Origin: Gottfriedia endophytica
GTDB lineage: Bacteria > Bacillota > Bacilli > Bacillales > Bacillaceae_G
Assembly (NCBI RefSeq): GCF_017814275.1
Contig: NZ_JAGIYQ010000009.1
Coordinates: 79,254 to 143,253 of the forward strand
Direction: 5' to 3'
Length of the DNA stretch: 64,000 nucleotides
Part shown: positions 57,244 to 64,000 of the stretch, piece after piece
How positions within the stretch are numbered: the first letter of the stretch is position 1
Layout: each line of letters begins with the position of its first letter
Position numbers and translations under genes: made by a program
Notes under the pieces: generated by a model
Seen by the model: only the letters and a program-made list of their open reading frames with translations
The model's database searches: none
What the model was told of the DNA's origin: nothing

Positions 57244-59177
57244 ACAATTATATCCACTCCATGATAAGACTTGCTTGATACTAGGCTACTATTAAACTTA
57301 ATTTCTTTTATTGTCCCTTCACTTTCAATTGTAAATGGCGAAGTCTTTATAGATGATAACGTAAAATCTAATTTAGCAAGATTTTCTTTTAAGATTGGAG
57401 TAGCAGCTTGTACTAGTTCATTCAACTTTTCATGATTATTTACAATATTTACTTGAATTACTCGATTTTGGACAGATACATCTACCATTGTTTCTTTCAA
57501 TGTTTCTAGTTCTAGATAAAATAATATCTTACAATAATCTGATTGGATTTGTTGATTATTTTTTTCTTGTCCGGTCCATTGAACAGTTAGATCTGTCGCA
57601 AAATTATTTAAAAATAACGGGATAGTAGCTGTATATTGTACCTGTGGTCCATCCTGATGGATTGTAACTAACTGCTGTGATGTTATCTTTGTAACAACTT
57701 GTTCGATTTTTTCTTTTATACTATTCGGTAAATCAGAATCAAGTGCTTTTAAAGCGATTTCCTTTAAACTAGGAAACTTGTCAATGTTCCAATGATTGGA
57801 ATCAAATTTAACTTGTTGTAAGTTTTGCTCATATTTAGTACCCATTAAATCTTGAATCGTTCCTAAAGTCGATGGTAGTTTTTCGTTACTAGCTGATTCA
57901 ATGAAACTTGTAAGAACGTGCAATATATTACTACTTTGACTAAATGTATTATGGTTATCTCCAATTGTAGAATTTAGTATTAGTGATTGTTGTTGAAATT
58001 TTGTTAATTGATTAACTTGATCTAAGTTATTTAATTTATTTAAAACATTTGCTGCTATTTGGGGTAAGAACCCCTTATTTTGAATGATTTCTTTTTGAAG
58101 TAATCTACTAAACTCAATTGCTTCCTTGTTCTTAAAAAGAACAGGTACTAAAGTAGAATGATCCTCTGTTTTCTGTAAAACAGACTTATCTTGTTTTAAA
58201 GATAAATTCTCATCATTGTTGTCAGTATAAACTGTTTGCAAATTTGCTGAAGCTTCTATTTCTTGCTCATTTGCGATAAAAAACTCATTTACTATGGCAT
58301 CAGGTATTTTATTAAAAAATGATTTAAATTCTTCGAAACTAGGAAACTCTAACACTGAATTAATAAATTCTTTTGCAAGAATAGGTGAGTGCTTTACACT
58401 TTGCATAAGTTGCTGACTAACAACCCCTTTAAAGGAATTAACATCTTTTATTTCCTGCCCTGAAAAGCTAGTAGTCCACATTTTCAATTGCTCATCCGTT
58501 CCATTTTCACCAAGTAAATTAGTAGCAAGCCCTAGTTGTTGGTCTTGAAATTCACCTATAACTGAGCTATTTTTTATTAATTTGATTATGTCCTGTAGTT
58601 GATTAGTTGGATTCGTTGCATTGTTTAATCCAAATTCTAGTTCGTTCAGCAAATTACTTAGTGACAAGTTAACGCCTTCATTCATTGTTGAAAATAATAC
58701 ATTATTTAAAGGTAAATTTTTTTTAAGCAAAAATGAGATCGTATCAAGCCCATTTTGTTTATTGTTGATTTTATTCAAACTATTTAAAATCTCAACTAGT
58801 TCATTTTTTGTAATCGGTCGATTCGCCTTTAAATACATCGTTACAACGTCTGAAGCTTCTTGGGACAAAGGTAGATCCAATTCTGATAATATTTGAGACG
58901 CCGTTTTAGAATCGTTCTCTTTAAACTCAGAAACTAATTTTAATTGGACTTGTCCATCGACCATACTATTTACTTCAAAATAGTACTTACCTTTGCTAAT
59001 TGTACTCGCTACAATTGTTGCATCAATCATTTTTCCATTTATCATTACTTTTGCTTTACTGTCTTCCGTAAGCTCCGTAATATTCCCAAGAACGATTTGG
59101 CCTTCTTTTAATTCATTCATTGGTAGAAAATATTTATTATTTATTGAAAGTACAGAAGATATCCCTGCATTTGGCAT
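57240..59177 (-). CDS. ylqG: FliK-like protein of unknown function, YlqG
   Basis: This 645-residue cytosolic protein starts at ATG 59177, 8 bases after AGGGTG. An N-terminal beta-rich module (about 20-85, LKEGQIVLGNITEL) is followed by a long helical Asn/Gln/Leu-rich region. A C-terminal domain (about 525-635) has the spacing of the FliK hook-length domain, with alternating strands and then PILKENLAKLDFTLSSIKT in place of the FliK SLK-AL-L signature. No signal or membrane segment is seen. It is coupled to ylqH by a 4-base overlap and follows rnhB by 12 bases. The FliK relationship is an inference from pattern and context. Confidence 0.85.
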   Translation of the reverse strand: MPNAGISSVLSINNKYFLPMNELKEGQIVLGNITELTEDSKAKVMINGKMIDATIVASTISKGKYYFEVNSMVDGQVQLKLVSEFKENDSKTASQILSELDLPLSQEASDVVTMYLKANRPITKNELVEILNSLNKINNKQNGLDTISFLLKKNLPLNNVLFSTMNEGVNLSLSNLLNELEFGLNNATNPTNQLQDIIKLIKNSSVIGEFQDQQLGLATNLLGENGTDEQLKMWTTSFSGQEIKDVNSFKGVVSQQLMQSVKHSPILAKEFINSVLEFPSFEEFKSFFNKIPDAIVNEFFIANEQEIEASANLQTVYTDNNDENLSLKQDKSVLQKTEDHSTLVPVLFKNKEAIEFSRLLQKEIIQNKGFLPQIAANVLNKLNNLDQVNQLTKFQQQSLILNSTIGDNHNTFSQSSNILHVLTSFIESASNEKLPSTLGTIQDLMGTKYEQNLQQVKFDSNHWNIDKFPSLKEIALKALDSDLPNSIKEKIEQVVTKITSQQLVTIHQDGPQVQYTATIPLFLNNFATDLTVQWTGQEKNNQQIQSDYCKILFYLELETLKETMVDVSVQNRVIQVNIVNNHEKLNELVQAATPILKENLAKLDFTLSSIKTSPFTIESEGTIKEIKFNSSLVSSKSYHGVDIIV

Positions 59178-59189
59178 ACATCATACACC

Positions 59190-59954
59190 CTAACTATATT
59201 CTTTTATTGGTGCAAATGAACGTCTATGTTCATCGATTATTCCCTTTTCTTTTATTGCATTTAAATGCTCTTTTGTACCATATCCCATATGCTTTTCAAA
59301 TCCATATTCCGGATATTTTTCTCCTAACTCTTCCATCATCGCATCTCTTGTTTCTTTTGCAAGAACAGAAGCTGCAGCAATACTGATACTATTCGCATCT
59401 CCTTTAATAATTGACGTTTGAGAGATAGGTAGTGCTAATTTCATCGCATCAATTAATAGGTGCTGAGGAGATGGATTTAAATTTGAAATAGCTCGTTCCA
59501 TTGCTATTTTTGTTGCCTCGTAAATATTATGTTGATCAATTTCCTTTGATGTACAAATTCCAATTCCATAAGACACAGCTTCAGTTTTAATTTGTTCAAA
59601 GAAGAATTTTCTTTTTCCTTTTGAAAGTTTTTTAGAATCATCAATTCCAATTAAATTTGCATCTTTTTTTAATATTACCGCTGCTGCTACAACTGGACCA
59701 GCAAGTGGACCTCTCCCAACTTCGTCAACACCTGCAATCAAGGTTACTCCATTGTTAATCAGGTCTTCTTCATATGCCTGCATCAGTTTATATTTTTCTA
59801 AAGCCAATTTTCTTTTTTCTTGATCCTTCATCCATTTTGCAACCAGTTTTTGGACCCCAATCCGTTCATCCATTTTTATCGATCGCAATGTTTCATCGTT
59901 TACATCAGAAATAGTCTCTAATATTTCTTTTAGTTCTTTTATCGAATAACCCAT
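59190..59954 (-). CDS. rnhB: Ribonuclease HII
   Basis: RNase HII removes ribonucleotides misincorporated in DNA. The 254-residue protein has the catalytic site [19 protein letters not shown] (about 75-93, Asp and Glu), the third Asp in LLIDAMKL (about 166-173) and the GRG motif. About 70 residues precede the core, as in other Bacillus RnhB. It lies between rbgA and ylqG. Confidence 0.98.
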   Translation of the reverse strand: MGYSIKELKEILETISDVNDETLRSIKMDERIGVQKLVAKWMKDQEKRKLALEKYKLMQAYEEDLINNGVTLIAGVDEVGRGPLAGPVVAAAVILKKDANLIGIDDSKKLSKGKRKFFFEQIKTEAVSYGIGICTSKEIDQHNIYEATKIAMERAISNLNPSPQHLLIDAMKLALPISQTSIIKGDANSISIAAASVLAKETRDAMMEELGEKYPEYGFEKHMGYGTKEHLNAIKEKGIIDEHRRSFAPIKEYS

Positions 59955-60043
59955 AAATAACTCCTTATTTTAAATAATATCGGCAATTTATTTTCTAATT
60001 TTACTTTCAAAAGAAAAAAACCTTATCTTTAAAAAAATGAAAA

Positions 60044-60065
60044 AAGCACGCACGTATGCGCACTT
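60044..60065 (-). terminator. Terminator abutting the rbgA stop
   Basis: A 9-bp stem (AAGTGCGCA / TGCGTGCTT on the minus strand, two G-U pairs) has a TACG tetraloop and six exit T residues, then CATTTTTTT. The first stem base is the last base of the rbgA stop codon. Confidence 0.85.
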
Positions 60066-60949
60066 TATTCTTCAATCAGTTCTTCTGTATTTAACATGTC
60101 TGGCGTTTCAAAGGTTAAACGCCCTAGTTTGCCTGCTCTTAATTCACGTAAGAATAACTCAGACGTTTTATCATAATCTACAATGCCACCTGCCATTAGA
60201 CAGCCTCGTTTTTTCCCTATATGATCAAATAATGGTACGATATCCTCTGAATTAAACGTTTCATCATCTAAATCGAAACGCTCCTTCAATATATCTGGAT
60301 ATTTTTCTCTTAAATAGTTTAAAGCAAAAACCATTACTTCTTGTAAATTAATGATACTATCCTTTATTGCACCTGTTGTTGCTAATCTAAAACCAACTTG
60401 TTGATCTTCAAATTTCGGCCAAAGAATTCCAGGAGTATCTAACAGTTCAATTTCTTTTCCAACTTTTATCCATTGCTGTGCTTGTGTTACACCTGGGCGA
60501 TCGCCTGTTTTCGCAATATTTTTCTTTGCTAATTTATTAATCAATGTAGATTTTCCAACGTTCGGAATACCTACGATTAATGCTCGAATCGCTCTAGGTT
60601 TAATTCCTTTAGCCTTCATTTTGTCAAACTTTTCTTTTACTAAAAGTTGACATGCTGTAATGATTGCTTTTAATCCTTGTCCAGATTGCGCATCAATTGC
60701 AATAGCTTTAACTCCTTGTTCTTCATAATAGGACAACCATTGCTTAGTAGTGCGAGGATCAGCCAAATCAGCTTTGTTTAATAATAACAGTCTTGGTTTA
60801 TTTGAAATGATTTCATCAATCATTGGGTTTCTTGAAGATGCTGGTACACGTGCATCTGCTAATTCTATGACGACATCAATAACAGAAAGCTTCTCTGTTA
60901 CTTGTCTTCTAGCTTTTGCCATATGTCCAGGAAACCATTGTATTGTCAT
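60065..60949 (-). CDS. rbgA: Ribosome biogenesis GTPase RbgA (YlqF)
   Basis: RbgA drives late maturation of the 50S subunit. The 294-residue protein shows the circularly permuted motif order: G4 LLNKADL (about 55-61) comes first, then G1 [10 protein letters not shown] (about 128-137) and G3 DTPGILWP (about 174-181). A C-terminal ANTAR-like RNA-binding domain follows. It sits between lepB and rnhB, as in B. subtilis. Confidence 0.98.
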   Translation of the reverse strand: MTIQWFPGHMAKARRQVTEKLSVIDVVIELADARVPASSRNPMIDEIISNKPRLLLLNKADLADPRTTKQWLSYYEEQGVKAIAIDAQSGQGLKAIITACQLLVKEKFDKMKAKGIKPRAIRALIVGIPNVGKSTLINKLAKKNIAKTGDRPGVTQAQQWIKVGKEIELLDTPGILWPKFEDQQVGFRLATTGAIKDSIINLQEVMVFALNYLREKYPDILKERFDLDDETFNSEDIVPLFDHIGKKRGCLMAGGIVDYDKTSELFLRELRAGKLGRLTFETPDMLNTEELIEE

Positions 60950-60972
60950 GCTGTCACCTACTTATTTTTTCT

Positions 60973-61524
60973 TTATTTTGCTATTTTCGCTTCTGAAAAC
61001 GGCCAAAATACAACACTAGCTTTTCCTAAAATTTTATCCATTGGAACTGCTCCAATTATTCGGCTATCTTTACTTACTCTTCTATTATCTCCTAAAACAA
61101 ATACTTCACCTTTAGGAACTGTTTTTCGTCCTATAACTTCTTCTAGATTGAAATCCTCAGTTAATGGACCATCTGTTGTCTCTTTTTTAAATTCATTTAA
61201 ATATGGTTCTTTATATGGTTTGCCATTTATGTATAACACATCATTTTTATATTCTACTGTATCCCCTGGTAATCCAATAACACGTTTAATATAGTCTTTC
61301 GTTGGCGTTGCATGGAATACGACAATATCAAATCGATCTGGCTGATGTATTTTATAGACAATTTTATTTACGATCATACGACTATGATCCTTTAACGTAG
61401 GCATCATTGAAACACCATCAACTAAAACAGGTGTAAATAAAAAGGTTCTGATACCTAATGCTAAAACTAGTGCAATAAATACTGTTTTAATTATATCCCA
61501 TACTCCACCGTTACTTTCCTTCAA
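60973..61524 (-). CDS. lepB: Type I signal peptidase, TTG start
   Basis: This signal peptidase removes signal peptides outside the membrane. The 183 residues match the SipS/SipT class: an N-terminal membrane anchor (about 10-30), catalytic Ser in VDGVSMMPTL (about 34-43), Lys in DYIKRVIGLPGD (about 76-87) and the box E GDNRRVSKDSR. TTG at 61524 lies 7 bases after TAGGAGGG. It lies between rplS and rbgA. Confidence 0.97.
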   Translation of the reverse strand: MKESNGGVWDIIKTVFIALVLALGIRTFLFTPVLVDGVSMMPTLKDHSRMIVNKIVYKIHQPDRFDIVVFHATPTKDYIKRVIGLPGDTVEYKNDVLYINGKPYKEPYLNEFKKETTDGPLTEDFNLEEVIGRKTVPKGEVFVLGDNRRVSKDSRIIGAVPMDKILGKASVVFWPFSEAKIAK

Positions 61525-61585
61525 TTCGATTCCCTCCTAAATACATGTAAGTCTACATATCAAAGATAACATATTACCAAAATTG

Positions 61586-61601
61586 TAACGAAATTTCGTT
61601 A
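61586..61601. repeat. Perfect 16-bp palindrome upstream of lepB
   Basis: TAACGAAATTTCGTTA is exactly palindromic and lies 62 to 77 bases before the lepB start, between the rplS terminator and lepB. The position and symmetry fit a dimeric repressor operator, but no regulator is recognised and no clear promoter overlaps it. Confidence 0.5.
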
Positions 61602-61631
61602 ATTTTTAATGTAAATTTTAGTATAAAATTG

Positions 61632-61660
61632 TAAAAAAGGAGCTTGTAAGAACAAGCCCC
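61632..61660 (-). terminator. Terminator of rplS
   Basis: A GC-rich stem (GGAGCTTGT at 61639-61647 with ACAAGCCCC at 61652-61660, 4-base loop, one A-C mismatch) lies 11 bases past the rplS stop. On the minus strand it exits into six T residues. Confidence 0.9.
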
Positions 61661-61670
61661 CCTAGGAAAA

Positions 61671-62015
61671 CTATCGAATTTCTTTAATTCTTGCTTTTTT
61701 ACCAGTAAGTGCACGTAGGTAGTAAAGTTTAGCACGACGTACTTTACCGCGACGAACTACATCTAACTTAGCAATTTTTGGAGTGTGTACTGGGAACGTA
61801 CGCTCAACACCAACACCGTAAGAAATTTTACGAACAGTAAAAGTTTCGCTGATGCCGCCACCACGACGTTTGATTACTACACCTTCAAATAACTGGATAC
61901 GTTCACGAGTACCCTCAACAACTTTAACATGTACTTTTACAGTGTCACCAGGACGGAACGCTGGTAAGTCAGTTCTAAGTTGTTCTTTTGTGATATCATT
62001 AATTAATTGTTGCAT
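61671..62015 (-). CDS. rplS: 50S ribosomal protein L19
   Basis: L19 sits at the 30S-50S interface. The 114-residue protein has [20 protein letters not shown] (about 21-40), [15 protein letters not shown] (about 51-65) and the basic C-terminus [14 protein letters not shown]. Spacing from GGAAGGAG to ATG is 9 to 10 bases. A structured leader precedes it. Confidence 0.98.
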   Translation of the reverse strand: MQQLINDITKEQLRTDLPAFRPGDTVKVHVKVVEGTRERIQLFEGVVIKRRGGGISETFTVRKISYGVGVERTFPVHTPKIAKLDVVRRGKVRRAKLYYLRALTGKKARIKEIR

Positions 62016-62130
62016 ATTTATATGCTCTCCTTCCGACCGATGCTCTTACAAGTACTTTGCTCACAGCGGAACACCGAAAATAAAGGGCCAAAGTCCTCAC
62101 TTAAGCCACAAGAGATAGTTTAACATAATT
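62016..62130 (-). promoter_or_regulatory. rplS 5' leader, candidate L19 leader RNA
   Basis: The 136-base gap between trmD and rplS contains TTCCG, then about 30 bases, then CGGAAGGAG on the minus strand. TTCCG can pair with CGGAA, which overlaps the Shine-Dalgarno, and an inner GCT/AGC pair is possible. Firmicutes are known to have an L19 autoregulatory leader upstream of rplS; membership of that family is inferred from position and this pairing. Confidence 0.45.
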
Positions 62131-62151
62131 AGAATTCATATGCAATATGCA

Positions 62152-62892
62152 TTATTCTTTTTCATTCTTTCCTAATTCTGCTAACCACTTTTCCTCTTGC
62201 TTAGTTAGTGGATAACTTTCTAATAAATCTTTTCGACGCTCTAAAGTACGTTTCAAAGATTGTTTTTTCCGCCATTCTTCTATATGCGCATGATTACCTG
62301 AAAGAAGTACATCTGGTACCTTATATCCTCTAAACTCAGCTGGGCGAGTATAATGAGGATGCTCCAATAACCCTGTACTAAACGAATCTTCTATTTTTGA
62401 TGTAGTATTTCCTAGTACTCCAGGTAAGAGCCTTACAACACTATCTGCCACGACCATAGAACCAAGCTCTCCACCAGTTAAAACATAATCGCCAATCGAA
62501 ATTTCATCAGTCACTAAGTTTTCTCTGATTCGTTCATCATAGCCCTCATAATGACCACAAATAAAAATTAAATGTTCTTCTTTCGCTAATTCCTCTGCTT
62601 TTCGCTGCGTAAAACGCTCTCCTTGAGGACACATCAAAATAACTCGTGGTTTCGTATCACTTTGACCTACTAACGTATCAACGGCATCAAAAATAGGTTG
62701 TGGAGCTAATACCATACCTGCTCCTCCGCCATATGGATAATCATCAACACTTGAATGTTTATTTGTAGAATACTCTCTAAAATTTACACATTGAAAAGAT
62801 ACTGCTTCTTTTTCTTGTGCTTTTTTTAAGATTGAAGAATGTATTACACCTTCAAACATCTCAGGAAATAATGTTAAAAAATCTATTTTCAT
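62152..62892 (-). CDS. trmD: tRNA (m1G37) methyltransferase TrmD
   Basis: TrmD methylates G37 next to the anticodon to prevent +1 frameshifting. The 246-residue SPOUT enzyme has the N-terminal [11 protein letters not shown], the trefoil-knot SAM site ([11 protein letters not shown] about 111-121; [12 protein letters not shown] about 132-143) and the C-terminal tRNA-binding helices. Its start overlaps the rimM stop by 4 bases (ATGA). Confidence 0.98.
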   Translation of the reverse strand: MKIDFLTLFPEMFEGVIHSSILKKAQEKEAVSFQCVNFREYSTNKHSSVDDYPYGGGAGMVLAPQPIFDAVDTLVGQSDTKPRVILMCPQGERFTQRKAEELAKEEHLIFICGHYEGYDERIRENLVTDEISIGDYVLTGGELGSMVVADSVVRLLPGVLGNTTSKIEDSFSTGLLEHPHYTRPAEFRGYKVPDVLLSGNHAHIEEWRKKQSLKRTLERRKDLLESYPLTKQEEKWLAELGKNEKE

Positions 62893-63407
62893 GATAGTAA
62901 TCCTTCCATTACCTCAATTGTTACGATTTTATTTTCTACATCTATCTCTTTAACAATTTGTTCGATATAAGGGATTAATGCATCCTTTTGACCTTTACGT
63001 TGAATAACCCATACATCGTTTGCACCTGGAGATAAAATTTCTTTTATTTTCCCTATTTCTTCACCTTCTGTCGTGTTTACAACACAACCGATGATTTCAT
63101 GATAATAAAATTCATTTTTTTCTAAAGAGTGCTTTTGTTCTTCTTTAATCTTTAATATTCCATTTTTTAACGGTTCAACATCATTTAAAGAATTGTATCC
63201 TTCAAGTGTTAATAAATCAAAATTTTTATGGGTACGATGACTTTCTATTTTCACTTCAATTGGGTTTGTTTCGTTTTGTTTGAATAAGTATAAACTATTT
63301 CCTTTTTTATATCGAAGCTCTGGAAAATCTGTTCTAGATATAACACGTATCTCACCACGGATACCATGTGTATTTACGATCTTACCTACGTTTAAATACT
63401 TTATCAT
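62889..63407 (-). CDS. rimM: 16S rRNA processing protein RimM
   Basis: RimM binds S19 and assists 30S head maturation. The 172-residue protein has the N-terminal [16 protein letters not shown] (about 6-21) and the PRC-barrel segment YHEIIGC followed by [20 protein letters not shown] at 63407 follows AGGTGAG by about 3 to 6 bases; the longer frame from 63422 begins upstream of that site. In B. subtilis ylqD, khpA and rpsP precede rimM; here a repeat and a group II intron end do. Confidence 0.96.
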   Translation of the reverse strand: MIKYLNVGKIVNTHGIRGEIRVISRTDFPELRYKKGNSLYLFKQNETNPIEVKIESHRTHKNFDLLTLEGYNSLNDVEPLKNGILKIKEEQKHSLEKNEFYYHEIIGCVVNTTEGEEIGKIKEILSPGANDVWVIQRKGQKDALIPYIEQIVKEIDVENKIVTIEVMEGLLS

Positions 63408-63493
63408 TATCTCACCTATCATTTCTTAATATGTATTATTCATAATTAGTTTAGCCAAATATCAATTAGTATCCAAGTATTTTATTTTAATTT

Positions 63494-63719
63494 AAATTCT
63501 GTTTGATAACTTGTTGCTATTTTAGAATGTGTTAGTTGATTACAACTCCAGGATGCTCCCTTTCCTTGGGGCGTGAGCTGAGCCTCCTCGTCGCATACGC
63601 TCCTGCGGGGTCTCAGCCTTCCCGCTATTCCCACAGGAGTCTCGCACCTTCCGTTGTAATCAACTTCTGTCTTTTAAAATAAATATCTCAAAAACAACAA
63701 TCTTTAAAAAAGAGACATC
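63494..63719 (+). repeat. GC-rich intergenic repeat, copy 4 of 4
   Basis: This copy has perfectly complementary inner arms: GTTGATTACAAC on the left and GTTGTAATCAAC on the right. The core is near identical to copy 3, with CTTTCCTTGGGGCGTGAGC and CTCCTGCGGGGTCTCA. It begins about 85 bases upstream of the rimM start and ends about 160 bases before the group II intron boundary. Confidence 0.85.
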
Positions 63720-63878
63720 CATGCTAATAAAAAAACTCTCCACGGCTCATGAATAAAGGAATCATTTTATTAGGATTATCTTTTAAGATGATATTTTCAG
63801 GTTAGCCATTAGACAAGAGTAATATTTTTTGTTTCGTATTGAAGCTTCATCTAATCAAATCAATTCTAACTTTAAACA
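63720..63878. other. Gap between the repeat and the intron, no gene
   Basis: About 160 AT-rich bases with no frame longer than about 15 codons that looks coding. A short inverted repeat (ATCTTTTAAGAT near 63778-63790) is the only local structure seen. This would be the 3' exon flank of the intron. Confidence 0.5.
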
Positions 63879-64000
63879 ATCGAGTAGGAGGGAGCGACTA
63901 ACTCCCGACCTCTCACACCACCGTACGTACGGTTCCGTATACGGCGGTTCAAATTAAGTCTGACGCAGAAATTCATATCTTTGATATAGACTTTTAAGAC
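63879..64000 (-). mobile_element. 3' end of a group II intron (domains V and VI), cut by the window edge
   Basis: On the minus strand 63950-63917 is a 34-base domain V-like hairpin: ACCGCCGTA pairs with TACGGTGGT, with a CGC catalytic-triad-like element and an inner stem capped by GAAC. Domain VI follows (GGGAG / CTCCC stem, then CCTACTCGAT containing the likely branch A). The intron ends near 63879. The rest, presumably including a reverse transcriptase/maturase gene, lies beyond 64000. The intron is in the same orientation as the genes. Confidence 0.85.

Overview
This 64 kb window is a low-GC Bacillaceae chromosome segment. Every convincing gene lies on the minus strand, so transcription reads from the right edge to the left. 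Gene content and order match the Bacillus subtilis rimM-to-infB region almost gene for gene. The PolC-type replicase, CodY, SigD, SwrB and SwrD homologues and AGGAGG ribosome binding sites also point to Bacillales. The species cannot be named from the sequence alone.

Layout in transcription order (right to left). (1) 64000-63408: the 3' end of a group II intron, an intergenic stretch without a supported gene, and one copy of a ~225 bp repeat. (2) 63407-59190: rimM, trmD, rplS, lepB, rbgA, rnhB (ribosome maturation, tRNA modification, secretion, RNase HII). (3) 59177-56932: ylqG and ylqH, an overlapping pair that looks like a stand-alone FliK-like protein plus the post-cleavage C-terminal fragment of FlhB. 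(4) 56329-48586: sucC-sucD, dprA, topA, trmFO, xerC. (5) 48541-45779: hslV-hslU and codY. (6) 45370-17810: the roughly 27 kb fla/che operon from flgB to sigD and swrB (basal body, hook, C ring, export gate, chemotaxis, sigma-D). (7) 17651-14536: rpsB, tsf, pyrH, frr. (8) 14419-3971: uppS, cdsA, dxr, rasP, proS, polC. (9) 3732-1: rimP, nusA, rnpM, ylxQ and the first 508 codons of infB.

The genes form a motility block embedded in housekeeping genes. CodY is encoded directly upstream of the fla/che operon that it is known to repress in B. subtilis. Sigma-D closes the operon whose late targets it transcribes. Chemotaxis genes (cheY, cheB, cheA, cheW, cheC, cheD) are interleaved with the export genes. 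Many neighbours overlap by 4 to 14 bases, indicating translational coupling, and several start codons are TTG placed by a strong Shine-Dalgarno sequence.

Beyond genes, the window holds four copies of a GC-rich, roughly 225 bp repeat with imperfect terminal inverted repeats, all in the same orientation. There are also several terminators whose stem contains the stop codon of the preceding gene, a hairpin that seems to bridge the swrD ribosome binding site to its start codon, and a possible attenuator between sucD and dprA. I see no CRISPR array, tRNA, rRNA, prophage or defence locus. No wholly new multi-gene system is demonstrable here; the best candidate for undescribed biology is the ylqG-ylqH pair.
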